The notes below the pieces were generated by a model, which saw nothing but the letters and a program-made list of their open reading frames with translations, was not told the origin of the DNA and ran no database searches. This document shows positions 49,001-59,729 of a stretch of 64,000 nucleotides of DNA, one piece after another. The number at the start of each line of letters is the position of its first letter. The first letter of the stretch is position 1. The stretch covers positions 152,750,575 through 152,814,574 of the forward strand of contig NC_134455.1 of assembly GCF_047948215.1 (NCBI RefSeq). Reading direction: 5' to 3'. The position numbers and the translations under genes are program-made. The stretch comes from Lycorma delicatula. Its lineage: Eukaryota; Arthropoda; Insecta; Hemiptera; Fulgoridae.

Positions 49001-49280
49001 TAAAAGCAATGACTTCTAGGCGAACTTTGAAACCTCACATTAATTATTAATAAAGGTAATTTATATGAAGTATGTTTATGGCTTTCATTTGTTCACCGTT
49101 TTGGTTTAACTAGTCAGAATTTAATTTTTTTAATATCGTTTTGCTTTTCTCGCAAAGCCCTTTAAAATAAGACATGCATGACCATACGTCCCATTAAAAC
49201 TTTGTGAGCTGTACCTGACTGAAGGCCGAATTCCCTTAATTGCGGTTTACTGAGTTAGCCTCTTTTATCGGAGAAGATTT
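46043..49280. other. no gene recognised
   Basis: AT-rich sequence downstream of the GTPase-like gene. No clear AATAAA close to its stop codon. CCCCATGTATA near 48640 is a piece of a dispersed repeat also near 30.14 kb. Confidence 0.5.
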
Positions 49281-49290
49281 CTAAAGAGCG

Positions 49291-49330
49291 AGAGAGAGAG
49301 AGAAAGAGAAAGAGAGAGAGAGAGAGAGAG
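49291..49330. repeat. (GA)n microsatellite
   Basis: GA repeat with two short interruptions, followed by a small TCTC/GAGA foldback. Confidence 0.9.
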
Positions 49331-49939
49331 TATATCTCTCTAAGAGAGAGGGATATCTCAAGTAACAAAAAAATTAAAGGGGAGCATAACACCGTAGTTC
49401 TGTCTGAAACAAACACACTGTTGGCTGCTACTTTGGATTGGGCGATTAGAATTTTGTTTTAATTGTATCACTTTTTTCGTCTCAGTCGTGCTCTGTAAAA
49501 TGACCATTGGCCCCATTTGAAATTTTTGAGTTGCCTCTCACCCCCCGCCGTCCAAAATTAAAAAAAGAATGAAACATACGTTCATTAAAGGAGTCCCTGA
49601 GTGCAAGGAAGAATGCCGCAAACACATCCAGTTACCTAAACTATAAAAAAAAATTAGAGGAAGAATAAGTTCGAATACGGAATATTTTTATATTGAAGTT
49701 ATTGAATTTTCTCAAATAATTATAATTAATTAATGTCTACTCACCAACTATCAACGAAGTCCGCTTCACAAAAAAAAATAAATTTTTTTGCTGTGTTTTT
49801 TTAGAGGGAGGAACCATCCTATACTCCTCTTGAAACATTTATATTGAAATCGATTAGAAAAAAAATTAGGCCACTGACACACCCACAAGGGCGCGCACTC
49901 ACACACACGCAATTGTTTTGATCGAAGCATTAATGAATT

Positions 49940-49968
49940 GACAACTGAATCTGCAAGATTCAGTTGTC
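49940..49968. repeat. perfect 13-bp inverted repeat, 3-nt loop
   Basis: Arms 49940-49952 (GACAACTGAATCT) and 49956-49968 with loop GCA. Confidence 0.9.
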
Positions 49969-50414
49969 CTGCGATACAACGAAACGGTTGGAGCATTTAC
50001 CGAGACTGAAAACGATGGCCGCTGGCTAGCGGTTTTCGAATCAGTCGGTTAAACCACCGAGTGGTGGTCTCTACCATCATTGTATGTAGATAGAATTTAC
50101 GCCGTAATGTTGAATTGAATCGTTTCTCAATCCGTCAGCGTGGAGCGTCCCTCCACTTCCTTATGTCAATTCATCCGTACGTCACGTGTAAAATTCAAAG
50201 AGCAAAAAATTTTCCAAGCAACACTTTCAACGATGAGTGGTTACTGAATTTTTCGTCGTTGAAATTTATCTTTGTTGATTAGAGAGTATTCACTGATAAG
50301 TTCTTAACATATTTCTTGCCTGGGAAACATAATTGTTCGAATAAACAGAAAAAAAGAGGAGGAATATAATTTTTTCTGTATGTAATACATTTGTGGTTAC
50401 TTCATGATTGTTTG

Positions 50415-50446
50415 TGTTTCATTTTACTGAACAGTAAAATGAAACA
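50415..50446. repeat. perfect 15-bp inverted repeat, 2-nt loop
   Basis: Arms 50415-50429 (TGTTTCATTTTACTG) and 50432-50446. The rest of 49.4-51.3 kb shows no gene. Confidence 0.9.
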
Positions 50447-51279
50447 TACAATACAATTAAATAACATACAATCGAAATAAATAATGTCGATTTTAGCCCT
50501 AGCAGAGTAGGAACTTGCTCCACCCAGTTTTCATAAAAAAATAATAATTAAAATAAGTAGAAATGAAATTAGTAGCATTGTATCTCTTTGTTACAGATCT
50601 AACACTATTTATGAATAATTAAACTAAACAAAAATGTATAACCTAAAATCGAAGTTAATCAGAGAATACAATTTTAATATGTTATCCATGATATACATAG
50701 AATATTAAAAGGTTGGCTACACTTTGGGTAATACTGTTCGATTAATAAACAAAAATATTTGTAAAAGCGGTCGTGAATTAATTGAATTCGTGTACACGGA
50801 AAAACAAAAAATCCGTTTTGCTCATACCGCAATGCCAGAAATTTTCTGCCTCCGCTTGTGTGTATGGACATGAGATATTTGTTTGCTCTGCCCACATGTG
50901 CGCTCACCCTTTATTTTCAATCGTCAAAGTGTTTCAAATATTTAAAAGTCTAAATATTTTCTTACAAAATCCTACTTTAAATGAATTTTGTGTTTTAATT
51001 GTTCTCCAGGATTTTTACAAGAAATATTTTTATCTTTAAATAATAATGTTAATTCAAATTGGGTCACTGAAGGAAATTTCAAATGTGTTATTTCTTTATA
51101 AATAAAATAACAGCATAACATTATCACAAATAATCAGAGAACCCATTTTAAAATTGCAGGAAGTGGGAGTCAAAGTTCAGAATATAACTTTCGACGGAGC
51201 TACGTTATTTCAAATATGTACTTTAAAAGATTTAAAATGCAAAATTAAGGACCCCCCCATAGGTATACAAAAAATCTAA

Positions 51280-51696
51280 TTCGGCAAAAGGTTTCTATTT
51301 ATGGCAAGGGTGGTTTTTATGTTTTTATTTTACGCTCTCGATTATCCGGTTATCTGGTCGTACTCTTATTCCGAAATTCAGTTATATCTACAAGACGGTA
51401 TGACCGATTTTATAAATTCAAACGGCTTATTTTTTACCATGTTGAGTGCTAACGTTTGCATAAAAAAGATTTACGTTGGATTATTCGGTTATCCGTCATT
51501 TTTCCGAGATTTACTTTGGAATTTATCTCCGGAAATACGACCAATTTTAAAAATTCCAACAGCGTATTTGCTAGCAGTACAAGGGCCAAGGTTAAAATTA
51601 TTAAATAGAAATAAGAAATCGAAATTAATTACCGGAAAAACAAATAGTAAAAATCTTTTAATTACAGTAATTTTTTGTAAGACGCAGTTAATATGA
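51280..51696 (+). CDS. coding-like exon of a membrane protein, possibly an odorant-receptor fragment
   Basis: Open from just after a TAA at 51277-51279 to the TGA at 51694-51696. It has a more varied codon composition than the surrounding AT-rich DNA. It encodes two hydrophobic segments (VVFMFLFYALDYPVIW; LFFTMLSANVCIKKIYVGLF) followed by a basic loop YPSFFRDLLWNLSPEI. This resembles the TM1-TM2-loop order of insect odorant receptors, but no diagnostic C-terminal motif is present and I found no partner exons. AAAAG|GTTTCT at 51290 and the AG near 51680 do not settle splicing. It may be an exon of a gene outside view or a pseudogene. Confidence 0.35.
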   Translation, partial: FGKRFLFMARVVFMFLFYALDYPVIWSYSYSEIQLYLQDGMTDFINSNGLFFTMLSANVCIKKIYVGLFGYPSFFRDLLWNLSPEIRPILKIPTAYLLAVQGPRLKLLNRNKKSKLITGKTNSKNLLITVIFCKTQLI

Positions 51697-51899
51697 GGCA
51701 CGCAAAAATTAATCACGTCTTGAAAAAATCTTCAAGACTAAAAAAAGCACATTTGGCTGTATCTCATGGGTTGTGTGAAAAAAAGTTACAATTATTTTGT
51801 AAAATTTTAATGAATTTTATAACTAAAGGTAAAGTTATGTATTTTTACACGATTACGATAAATAAACCAGTTTTCAAAAACTGAATCTCTTTTACGTCT

Positions 51900-52265
51900 C
51901 AAAGAGCAGAGCGAAGCCATGCCTAGCTAAGCAGCTAGATGGAGCGATAAATGCGGAGCATAAGTTGCGGATTGATAAATGGAGCTGTAGCTAAAAAAAT
52001 CAGTACACTAAGTTCATCACGGCGAAATGATGATATTTATTTTCTTCAAAATATTTCAGTAAAATACTTAATATTCTCACAAACATGAGGATGCGAACGC
52101 CGAGGATCGAGACCAAAAATAACGCGTTGAGAGGCAGAGTTCTATGGACCCTCGACGCGTTAATTTTTGTGCTGATTTCAAATCTGCAAACGAAAATAGA
52201 ATGGAGGGGGGTGATTTTTAGTAACGCAGATTTAAAGAATACCTGATTTTCTTCAAAGAAATTAT
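51900..52265. other. no gene recognised
   Basis: Mixed sequence; the minus-strand frame extending to 52000 is the run-on of the repetitive ORF below. Confidence 0.5.
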
Positions 52266-52269
52266 GTAG

Positions 52270-53080
52270 CCTATAATATGGAATTATTTTTCGTAATATT
52301 TTCTTTTTTAGTTTTCTTCTGTCAACCTCTGAAATATTTCTTATCAGTTTCCAACAATAATCAGTAGGCATATTCGGGTTCCATTTTCTCTGGTATTTCT
52401 CGTATTTCTATTATTGGTACATCCTGCTGAAATCTCCTATCGTAGGACTGACAAGTTCTAGCAAATCCAATAAAGAATTTACATTATTAGAGTATACTAT
52501 ATTATCTTTTAAGGAAACAGAAGCTGAAAATTCTTCTTGCCTAACAGGGAAAAACGTATTTTATTACTGCTTCCAGCCTTTCGATTACTTCCAACTAATT
52601 CCACCCAGTTGAAGCCAACTCTGACAACATATTAGATAAATTAAGATCACGAATCCGTTCAATAAGTTCTGCTGTAGCTATTTTGTGAAGTTCATTGTCT
52701 TCACCTTGAAAATCTCTTATTACTCATTACTTCCTAAATCACCACAGTCTTCTTTATCGTCGACATTCTCTTCTAAGTTCAGTATTTCTGGGTGAACTCT
52801 TCTCTGTGTGGAACAGGGGGTCTTATGGCTGACGGAATACTAGAATTTGGGTCAGATTTCTTGAATTTACTTGTGTTCTTTGATTTTTGCGATACAAAAA
52901 AAAAACAATTTGACGAGTGGTCCTTCTACTCTTTCCGCACCATAGAAACAGCAAAAAGAACGTGTCGCGGATTCTAGCTAAGTAGGTAGCTTAGTGAAGT
53001 TGCACAAGAATTACAGCAGATATGAGGCGCCCAAGACTTGTTGTCCTGATCTCCTATTTTACAATCAAAGTTGTGTTCAT
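52270..53080 (-). mobile_element. decayed repetitive-element ORF (copy 2)
   Basis: Minus-strand pieces from about 53.06 kb down: CKIGDQDNKSWAPHICCNSC; FAVSMVRKE, a stop, KDHSSNCFFFVSQ; SDPNSSIPSAIRPPVPHREEF; and at about 52.3 kb MPTDYCWKLIRN followed by a basic tail. It is the same family and order as the copy at 37.2-38.9 kb, but the middle section is deleted. Broken by stops. Confidence 0.7.
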
Positions 53081-53613
53081 ATGATTTTTAACCGGAGGAG
53101 TAATATATTTTCTTTGAGATTTAAAAAATAATTCACCACACGTATAGCAAAGATTGTTAGTATGATTTATACAACTACGAGGAATTTTAATATAAATCAC
53201 TATCGATTCATAAAACTACTATGTGTGGAGCATAAAAAAAAAGATACACGTCTGTATAAAACAAAAGTAAGAATAAAACAAATACCAAACATGTATTCGC
53301 ATGAAAATCAAAACGAAACTGATTTTCTGTTTTTGGTTACTCCACAGTAAAAATAGTGATTGAAATGACAAATTATAATGCCGTTAATAAAGGCTGTTAA
53401 TTAAATCATATTACTTTGATAGATTTATATTTCATTGAAAGAATGAGTCGTAGTAAACGGTTAGTATCGATGTCATTTTATGATCCAGTACAGTACCAAT
53501 TATGTTGGTCACTCCTTCAAATTATTCCATTCTGAGCAATTTACACCTTCAGACATTCATATTTAATTATTAATATAAACAATTAAAAAATATATTTGCA
53601 AGTGTTTAGTCTT

Positions 53614-53657
53614 ATTAGAGAAATAAGTTAATTGTTAAAACGACTTATTTCTCTAAT
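53614..53657. repeat. perfect 15-bp inverted repeat, 14-nt loop
   Basis: Arms 53614-53628 (ATTAGAGAAATAAGT) and 53643-53657. TAATTGTTAA follows both arms, i.e. there is also a short direct duplication, as expected from a template switch. Confidence 0.88.
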
Positions 53658-54129
53658 TGTTAATTTCCCTAAATTTTTAGAACGAGTAACAATTACAAAA
53701 AGGTTAAATTATCAGGACAAATATTAAGGTCATAATTGGATTCAGCGTAAAAAAATACTTGTATTTAAGAAAAAAACCAAACTATCTGTGTAACAAAAAT
53801 CTTGTAAACCAATTTAATATTTGTTGGTCAGTTAATATTTTAATATATTAAATGGGTTTTTACAAATAATAAGATATGATATTAAGTCTAAATTTACATT
53901 AGACATTTGGTTTTTTTTGCAGTAACAATTAGTGGATGGTGAGTTTTGCTGCTATTCCTGTCTACAAAAATAACTTCTGGAAAAAAATATTATTTTTAAA
54001 GTATTTAGGAAAATAATAAATGCGTAGCAAATGTCCATTGTTTTTATAAAAAGACTGCAATTGGGCAATATTACATTGGGTTATACTATAGTAAATTTAA
54101 TTATATTTCTTTATCTAATAATAAATTAA

Positions 54130-54211
54130 TAAATAATATTTTTTTTTTGTCTTCAGTCATTTGACTGGTTTGATGCAGCTCTCCAAGATTCCCTATCTAG
54201 TAAATAATATT
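54130..54211 (-). mobile_element. 60-bp LINE 3' tail insertion with 11-bp target-site duplication
   Basis: Positions 54141-54200 are the reverse complement of the last ~60 bp of the LINE at 59730-61098 (poly-T, then GTCTTCAGTCATTTGACTGG...). The insert is bounded by TAAATAATATT at 54130-54140 and 54201-54211, a perfect 11-bp target duplication. It is an extremely 5'-truncated insertion by target-primed reverse transcription. Confidence 0.88.
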
Positions 54212-54910
54212 ATTTTCTTAATTTTATTTTTAATCAATTGCAAGAATCGTACCTTGAATTAATTTGACCTTTATTTTTCTATTTGATTAATTTAATCAAA
54301 TTTAATCAAATAATCAAATTAGGTCGTCAAATATTAATTGATGTGCAGATATTAATTCACATAGAAAGCATTTTTGTCTATCAAGAATAAATTTTATTTT
54401 AATGATTTAGAATAAATAAACATAAGACTAAAGTATACAACTCATAAAAAATTATTTCGTGATAAACAGTCACCATTGAATATTTTAACATTTGATCTCT
54501 GAAATAAATTAAAAATAATTAAATGAGATAAATTAATAAATTACATGAATCTGCGATATCAGAATTAATAATTGCGGCTATTCTTTCCCAGCGATATATC
54601 TAACAGCACAATGTTTGTTTCTTTATTTTTGTACAATTGGGGCATAAATTGCTGTTATCATGAAAATACACAACTGCTTATTTTTATCGGAAGATTTGTC
54701 TGTGCGATTTTGCAATGTCAGTCTATATCATTAAGTCAAGGATCTTTTACTGTTGATAAAACGAGTTTGAATTTAAAATATAATTAGATACATGTACGTT
54801 TAGCTCCTCTCTATTCCTATGTAAAAAAGAGAAGTATTTCTCTGAAGTAGACTACTGTAATTTACCGTATGATAAAAAAGAAATTTGCAAACAAAACATG
54901 TTCCTTGTAA
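54212..54910. other. no gene recognised
   Basis: AT-rich. The open frame at 54572-54787 has no supporting features. Confidence 0.5.
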
Positions 54911-54917
54911 TTTCAAC

Positions 54918-54953
54918 GGGGATTCACAATATATTTAAATAATTTTATATAAA
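54918..54953 (+). promoter_or_regulatory. defensin 3 core promoter: kappaB-like site and TATA box
   Basis: GGGGATTCAC at 54918-54927 and TATATAAA at 54946-54953, same order as in defensin 1 and 2. The block GGGGATYCACAAT is shared with defensin 2. A further TATATAAA starts near 54964. The start codon is 133 bp after the first TATA box. Confidence 0.6.
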
Positions 54954-55085
54954 TTTCTCTTTGTATATAAACAGATGTCACTTGCTATCAAAACTATTCA
55001 CATTAAGAGTCTATATTGTGTTCTTCTTGCTAATTAGTGTTTCATAAAATTCCTATAATAAAAAATAAAATAACTGAACAAACAA

Positions 55086-55191
55086 ATGAAGTTCAAAGTA
55101 GAGTCTACATTGCTAGTTTTATTATTAGTGTTTGTTGTAGTACTACACTATTCAAGAGCATTTCCAACTGGAGATGATTTTGATGAACGCG
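55086..55191 (+). CDS. Def: defensin 3 (short n-loop), exon 1
   Basis: The ATG at 55086 opens 35 codons: signal peptide residues 1-25 (core LLVLLLVFVVVL, ending HYSRA), then FPTGDDFDER. The exon ends in phase 1 at G|GTATGT. Start context, signal length and phase match defensins 1 and 2. The precursor is 82 residues. Exon 2 lies 6.1 kb downstream, beyond a SINE, a microsatellite, a Helitron remnant and a LINE, all inside the intron. Confidence 0.9.
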
Positions 55192-55559
55192 GTATGTAAA
55201 TTCTATATTACTTAAATTAAATTTTTAACTAAATTAGTAATAATTATTAGAATTCAAGCTCCGTGTTGGGGTATAAACAGATTCGGGGGTGATATAGCTG
55301 TCTGTAACATACTATCAGTAATCAATACTAATTTTTCAAACTACAAAAAATTAATAAACTTTTTGATTAACAGCTTACTAATCACAGTGCATTCAGTCGG
55401 TTGCCTAGCTAACCTACTATTATATACAATTTTTAGCAGGTACCGATGAAACTGTAATGAACATTGTATTACTACTTTCAGCTATTCATACTCAGGTTTT
55501 GCAACTGATTAGTATTAATTTATTAGATTATATATTTTTTATAATAAGATTTTATGTAT

Positions 55560-56440
55560 ATACACTAGCTGCAGATGCACAGGCGTGTCGTAGGCACGCC
55601 CTCCGCAGCTAGGCCTTCCGAGCGGGTTGCCTTGGTGGGCTGTGTCTCGGAATGGGATTATTAAGTGTCGAAAAATGATTACCTCTTACGTAAAAATATT
55701 TTTTTTTGAATGATGAAAATTGATATAACGAATTAAAAGTTTAACTCTAGAAATCGAAACTAACGAATCGGGATTCTCCGCTAGTGACCGGTACCTTTCG
55801 GGCCTACTTTTTGATAACAATTCATTATTTTATGAAGAAAAACAATCGCGTAAATAAAAAAAATATGAATTATTAATATATATTTCGCATATATATAGAT
55901 CAAAGAAAAATATATATTACAAGTATAAATAATAACAAGTACAAGTAATAAATATATAATAATATAACAAGTACACACCTGACAATCACGAGACATGTAC
56001 TAACGAATGGGGATTTTCCGCTAGCGATCAGTACATTCCGGTGCTAAGCTAAGGGAGGCAGACACACACAGAGGCACATACAAATGCGTTAGTTAACTCA
56101 TCTTCGCAAATCAGCTGATTTCAAAGTAGAGCGTTCTAACGTTCAAATCCTAGTAAAGGCAGTTACTTTTATACGGATTTTAATACTAGATCGTGGATAC
56201 CGGTGTTCTTTGGTGGTAGGGTTTCAATTAACCATACATCCAGAAATGGTCGAACTGAGACTGCACAAGATTACTCTTCATTTACACTAATACATATCAT
56301 TCTCATTCATCCTTTGAAGAAATACCTGATGGTGATTCCCGGAGGCTAAACGGGAAAAAATGTTCCACTTGATAAAGCCTCGCATTGAAGGCGAAATGTG
56401 TCATTGTTTTGTATTTCGTTTCATTTTAAATAATAATATC
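55560..56440 (+). mobile_element. composite repeat with tRNA-derived SINE
   Basis: From about 56089 the plus strand has a pol III B-box (GTTCAAATCCT at 56141-56151) in a tRNA-like head. A body with GGTCGAACTGAGACTGCACA and CATCCTTTGAAGAAATACC follows, as in insect tRNA-SINEs. Upstream, GGGATTYTCCGCTAG with flanks occurs twice in direct orientation (about 55760-55800 and 56000-56045), and a GC-rich piece lies at 55565-55640 (GGCACGCCCTCC). The boundaries of the older pieces are unclear. Confidence 0.6.
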
Positions 56441-56618
56441 AAATATTGTAAAATGGTTGTTTTTTACCTGATGAATTACAATATGGAATATTTGTGATCT
56501 AAATATTTTATCTGCGTATTTGTTTCTATTATTTGCGTAGTGACTTATTTGGGATTTGAATATTTTGTGTTCTTGTAACATCCAATGGAGAAGTGTTATC
56601 ATTTAATATTAGTTAGCC

Positions 56619-56633
56619 TACACACAACACACA

Positions 56634-56681
<48 letters not shown>

Positions 56682-56682
56682 G
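56619..56682. repeat. (CA)n(TA)n microsatellite
   Basis: CA repeats with two early interruptions, then TA repeats, in the defensin 3 intron. Confidence 0.92.
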
Positions 56683-56981
56683 ATGGCCTTGAGACTTGAT
56701 AGTGTACTGAAGTACTTAGAAAAGTCTTTTCGGGATTTATAAACGTTTTGATAATCAGTTGTGTGAAAGATACGGCTATCAATTTAAATGATTCGAAATG
56801 ATTTAAATGATTTGAATTAAAATGATTTAAATGATTTGAAAATTCTTTACAAGCAGGAATATTAAATAATAATACAATAAATTTATAATATTTGAAAAAT
56901 AATACAATACTTTGCATTATTTTTCAGCTTAATTTCCAACAAATTATTCTAAATTTTCAGTAAAAATACCCTTAATGTCAA

Positions 56982-57011
56982 ATGACCTCAGCCTATGAAG
57001 GCTGAGGTCAT
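56982..57011. repeat. perfect 13-bp inverted repeat, 4-nt loop
   Basis: Arms 56982-56994 (ATGACCTCAGCCT) and 56999-57011 with loop ATGA; a further AGGCTGAG copy follows. Confidence 0.9.
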
Positions 57012-58091
57012 AGGCTGAGATAGCATCTCTTTTCTTGAAATGGTATCATAGTTGAATAATAATCAAGCAATTCTATAAAGAGATATGAAATACATTTGTC
57101 TATTTAATTTTAATTAAAAAATGTTCAATTTATAAAATTTGAAGAATTTAAAAATATTTTAGATTAGTATAATCTATTATTAATTTGTATAATTAAATTA
57201 TTTATTATTTTCCGACTATAATACAATGATGTTTTAATTTAACGTTCGAAGTGTATGTTATGTATATACCCGTATTACATAAAATAGAAGTATCATGTAA
57301 TGCAGTACGACAATTTTTTTTATATTAAATGTATATTGTTTTCATACAAAAAGAATATGTGATCTTAATATATACTAGCGTAAAAAATTATATTTTTATA
57401 TAAATATTTAACTTTTTATGTACATAATATGCATATATGATGCTATTATGTATATGATGCTATTAAAAAAATATCTGCGGTGATTATTTAAATATAAATG
57501 TAAAATTATTTCCCCGCCTATGGAAATCATAATGTTAAATTTGGAGCTTAAGCAAATAACAAAGCAAATAAAAAAAATGGAAAAATATATAATTTATTTT
57601 AGGAATGGGGTTGATTTTTTGAATATTTCTTTTTCCAAAATTCATTTTTTACTCAAAATGCCTCAAAGTAAGCTTTTCATCAAACTCTGCCCATAAAAAG
57701 TATGGCCACCCAGCTAGAAGTAGTTAAGATATCAGAATCAAAATGTAATGGCATTAGCGTCCATTCTTAGAAGCCACAGTGCCAAATTTCAGGTTCTCAC
57801 GTACGGAATTTTTCCCCAAAAGTTGTAACAAATGTTCTCGTTTGAAGTACTTTAAAGAATAAAAATGCAGAGCAATACTCACAGAAATTTAGCCCTAGTG
57901 TAGCTGTACGCAACCTGAAACGATAACTTCTTGTTTTTAATGTTGCGGTGCAATTAATAAGTTGCACTCCAACGGTACACGGTACATAGAGCACCTATAC
58001 ATGTATAATAAAATGTTAATTAGGAACGTTTCCGTTTGTGCATCACGCAAAAATTATGGGACAGATGTTAATAAAACTTTGTAGATTTATA

Positions 58092-58143
58092 CCTTAGAGG
58101 CTTGGTCATATTCTAATCGGAGATAATGACCAAGCCTCTAAGG
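58092..58143. repeat. perfect 18-bp inverted repeat, 16-nt loop
   Basis: Arms 58092-58109 (CCTTAGAGGCTTGGTCAT) and 58126-58143. No other feature is seen in 57.0-58.1 kb. Confidence 0.9.
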
Positions 58144-58179
58144 ATTGCTTATTTTGGCTGTCGATATTGGAATGTCAAA

Positions 58180-58680
58180 AGGTAAAAAAATATGCCTTCA
58201 AAAAAAAGAAGTAAGTAAGAAAAAAAATCCTTCTTTTATCCAAAGTCTGCTAAAAGGATGAGAGTATCTCGGTCTTGAAGAACTGAAGAGCGTGATTCTC
58301 GGTTAGCTGACCGAAAGCGCTACGCTCAGAATCGAGCTGCAGTAAATTTTCTACACTAGTTGCAGTTAAATTTCTCACGAGTTCATACTGATGTCATTGT
58401 AGAGCTACCACGGTCGCGTAAGGACTGAAGCGGCTTTAGCTATAATGTACAGAATAAATACACCGATTATGGACGTATTGGCGCCACGACAGAAGTATGT
58501 TATCACGCTCGGTAACGGAAAGGGAAACCAAAAGGGATCTGTTCGTCAACAGCAGGAGCGTATCAGAGCTACGTCAAGAACGATGGAAACATCGGAGAAA
58601 GGAAAGGCTTTAATTGTCGTCTATCGATATTATTCGAAAGCGCGAGCGAAGCAAACTAGTACCGCATAACAGAAAGTACG
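58180..58680 (+). mobile_element. Helitron-like ORF remnant
   Basis: In shifting frames the plus strand reads ERDSRLADRKRYAQNRAA, then FSYNVQNKYTDYGRIGATTEVCYHA and KPKGIC. These resemble the N-terminal part of Helitron helicase-like proteins (basic RLA...R..NRAA leader, then a Y..H..IG.M...C region). Stops are frequent. The assignment rests on motif resemblance only. Confidence 0.45.
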
Positions 58681-59729
58681 CTAATACGGTAAAATTTTCG
58701 GTGTCGGGGTTTTTGCAGATCTTGACGTTTCATAGAATCTTCTAACAAAAACCACAATTTTTGGAACGGAAAATTCTGAAAAGAAGTGTATATGCGTACA
58801 TAGATACGTATGTATATCGACCTGTTTTTTGCTTTATATTTCCAGGCTGGATGAACCGATTTGGATGAAATTTGGCAGGATGATTTTTGTATTTGGGATA
58901 TTACTGCAGATTAATTTTGGTCACAATTGGTCGAGGGGGTAGGGAGATATGGACCTCAAGGGACTTGTCTCAAAATTTTAGTCAAAGAGTAGGTAAATTT
59001 TTTTTACATAGTTTAATCTCAATTAGATAACTAAGATAATTTATCACGGTGTTTGGTCTTAAGCAAACATCCGTATGAGTTTGGGGGATAAAAACCCTTT
59101 GTCTTTTGACGTTTTTGCACTCAAAGTCACATTCTTGTACTAATTCAATTAGATGAGAATGTCCAATCGTGTTGACTGTGTATTTGGGCAATACCATTTA
59201 GGAGGATGATAATAAGCCTACATTTTTTTTTCATTAGTACAATTTTTTATATTTTCAGAATGGATTGATATCTTGTACCAAACTTCTGAATATGGATCAT
59301 AAGTGCCATTCAAGTTTCGTTATAATTGCTCAAGGAAGTGGAGGAGATAGGTTCATCAGAGATCCCGTACTTCAAAATTTTACAAAAAAATAGAGTAACT
59401 TGTCCTACATAATTCAATATTTCTTAGGAGGATTATATACTTTTGTTTTTCTATCCCATCGTGCCTTAAATTACAGCGAAATCAGTCGTGTATTAGCTCA
59501 ATGATAAAAAAGTTAAGTAAATTCACGGTTAAAGTTAAGGGCTTATAAATCATTTTCTTCCTAAGTAGCTATCTGTCCAACGGCTGAGCCCTAGGTTACC
59601 CAGGTGACTGATTGTCAGCTGTTCTATCTGATAAGATATTTTTTTAAATATTTAGCGATAAAACAAAAATAATTTTTCTACCTTAAACTGTAGAAAAAAA
59701 TCAAATTATTGGTGTTTACGTTAACGGGG

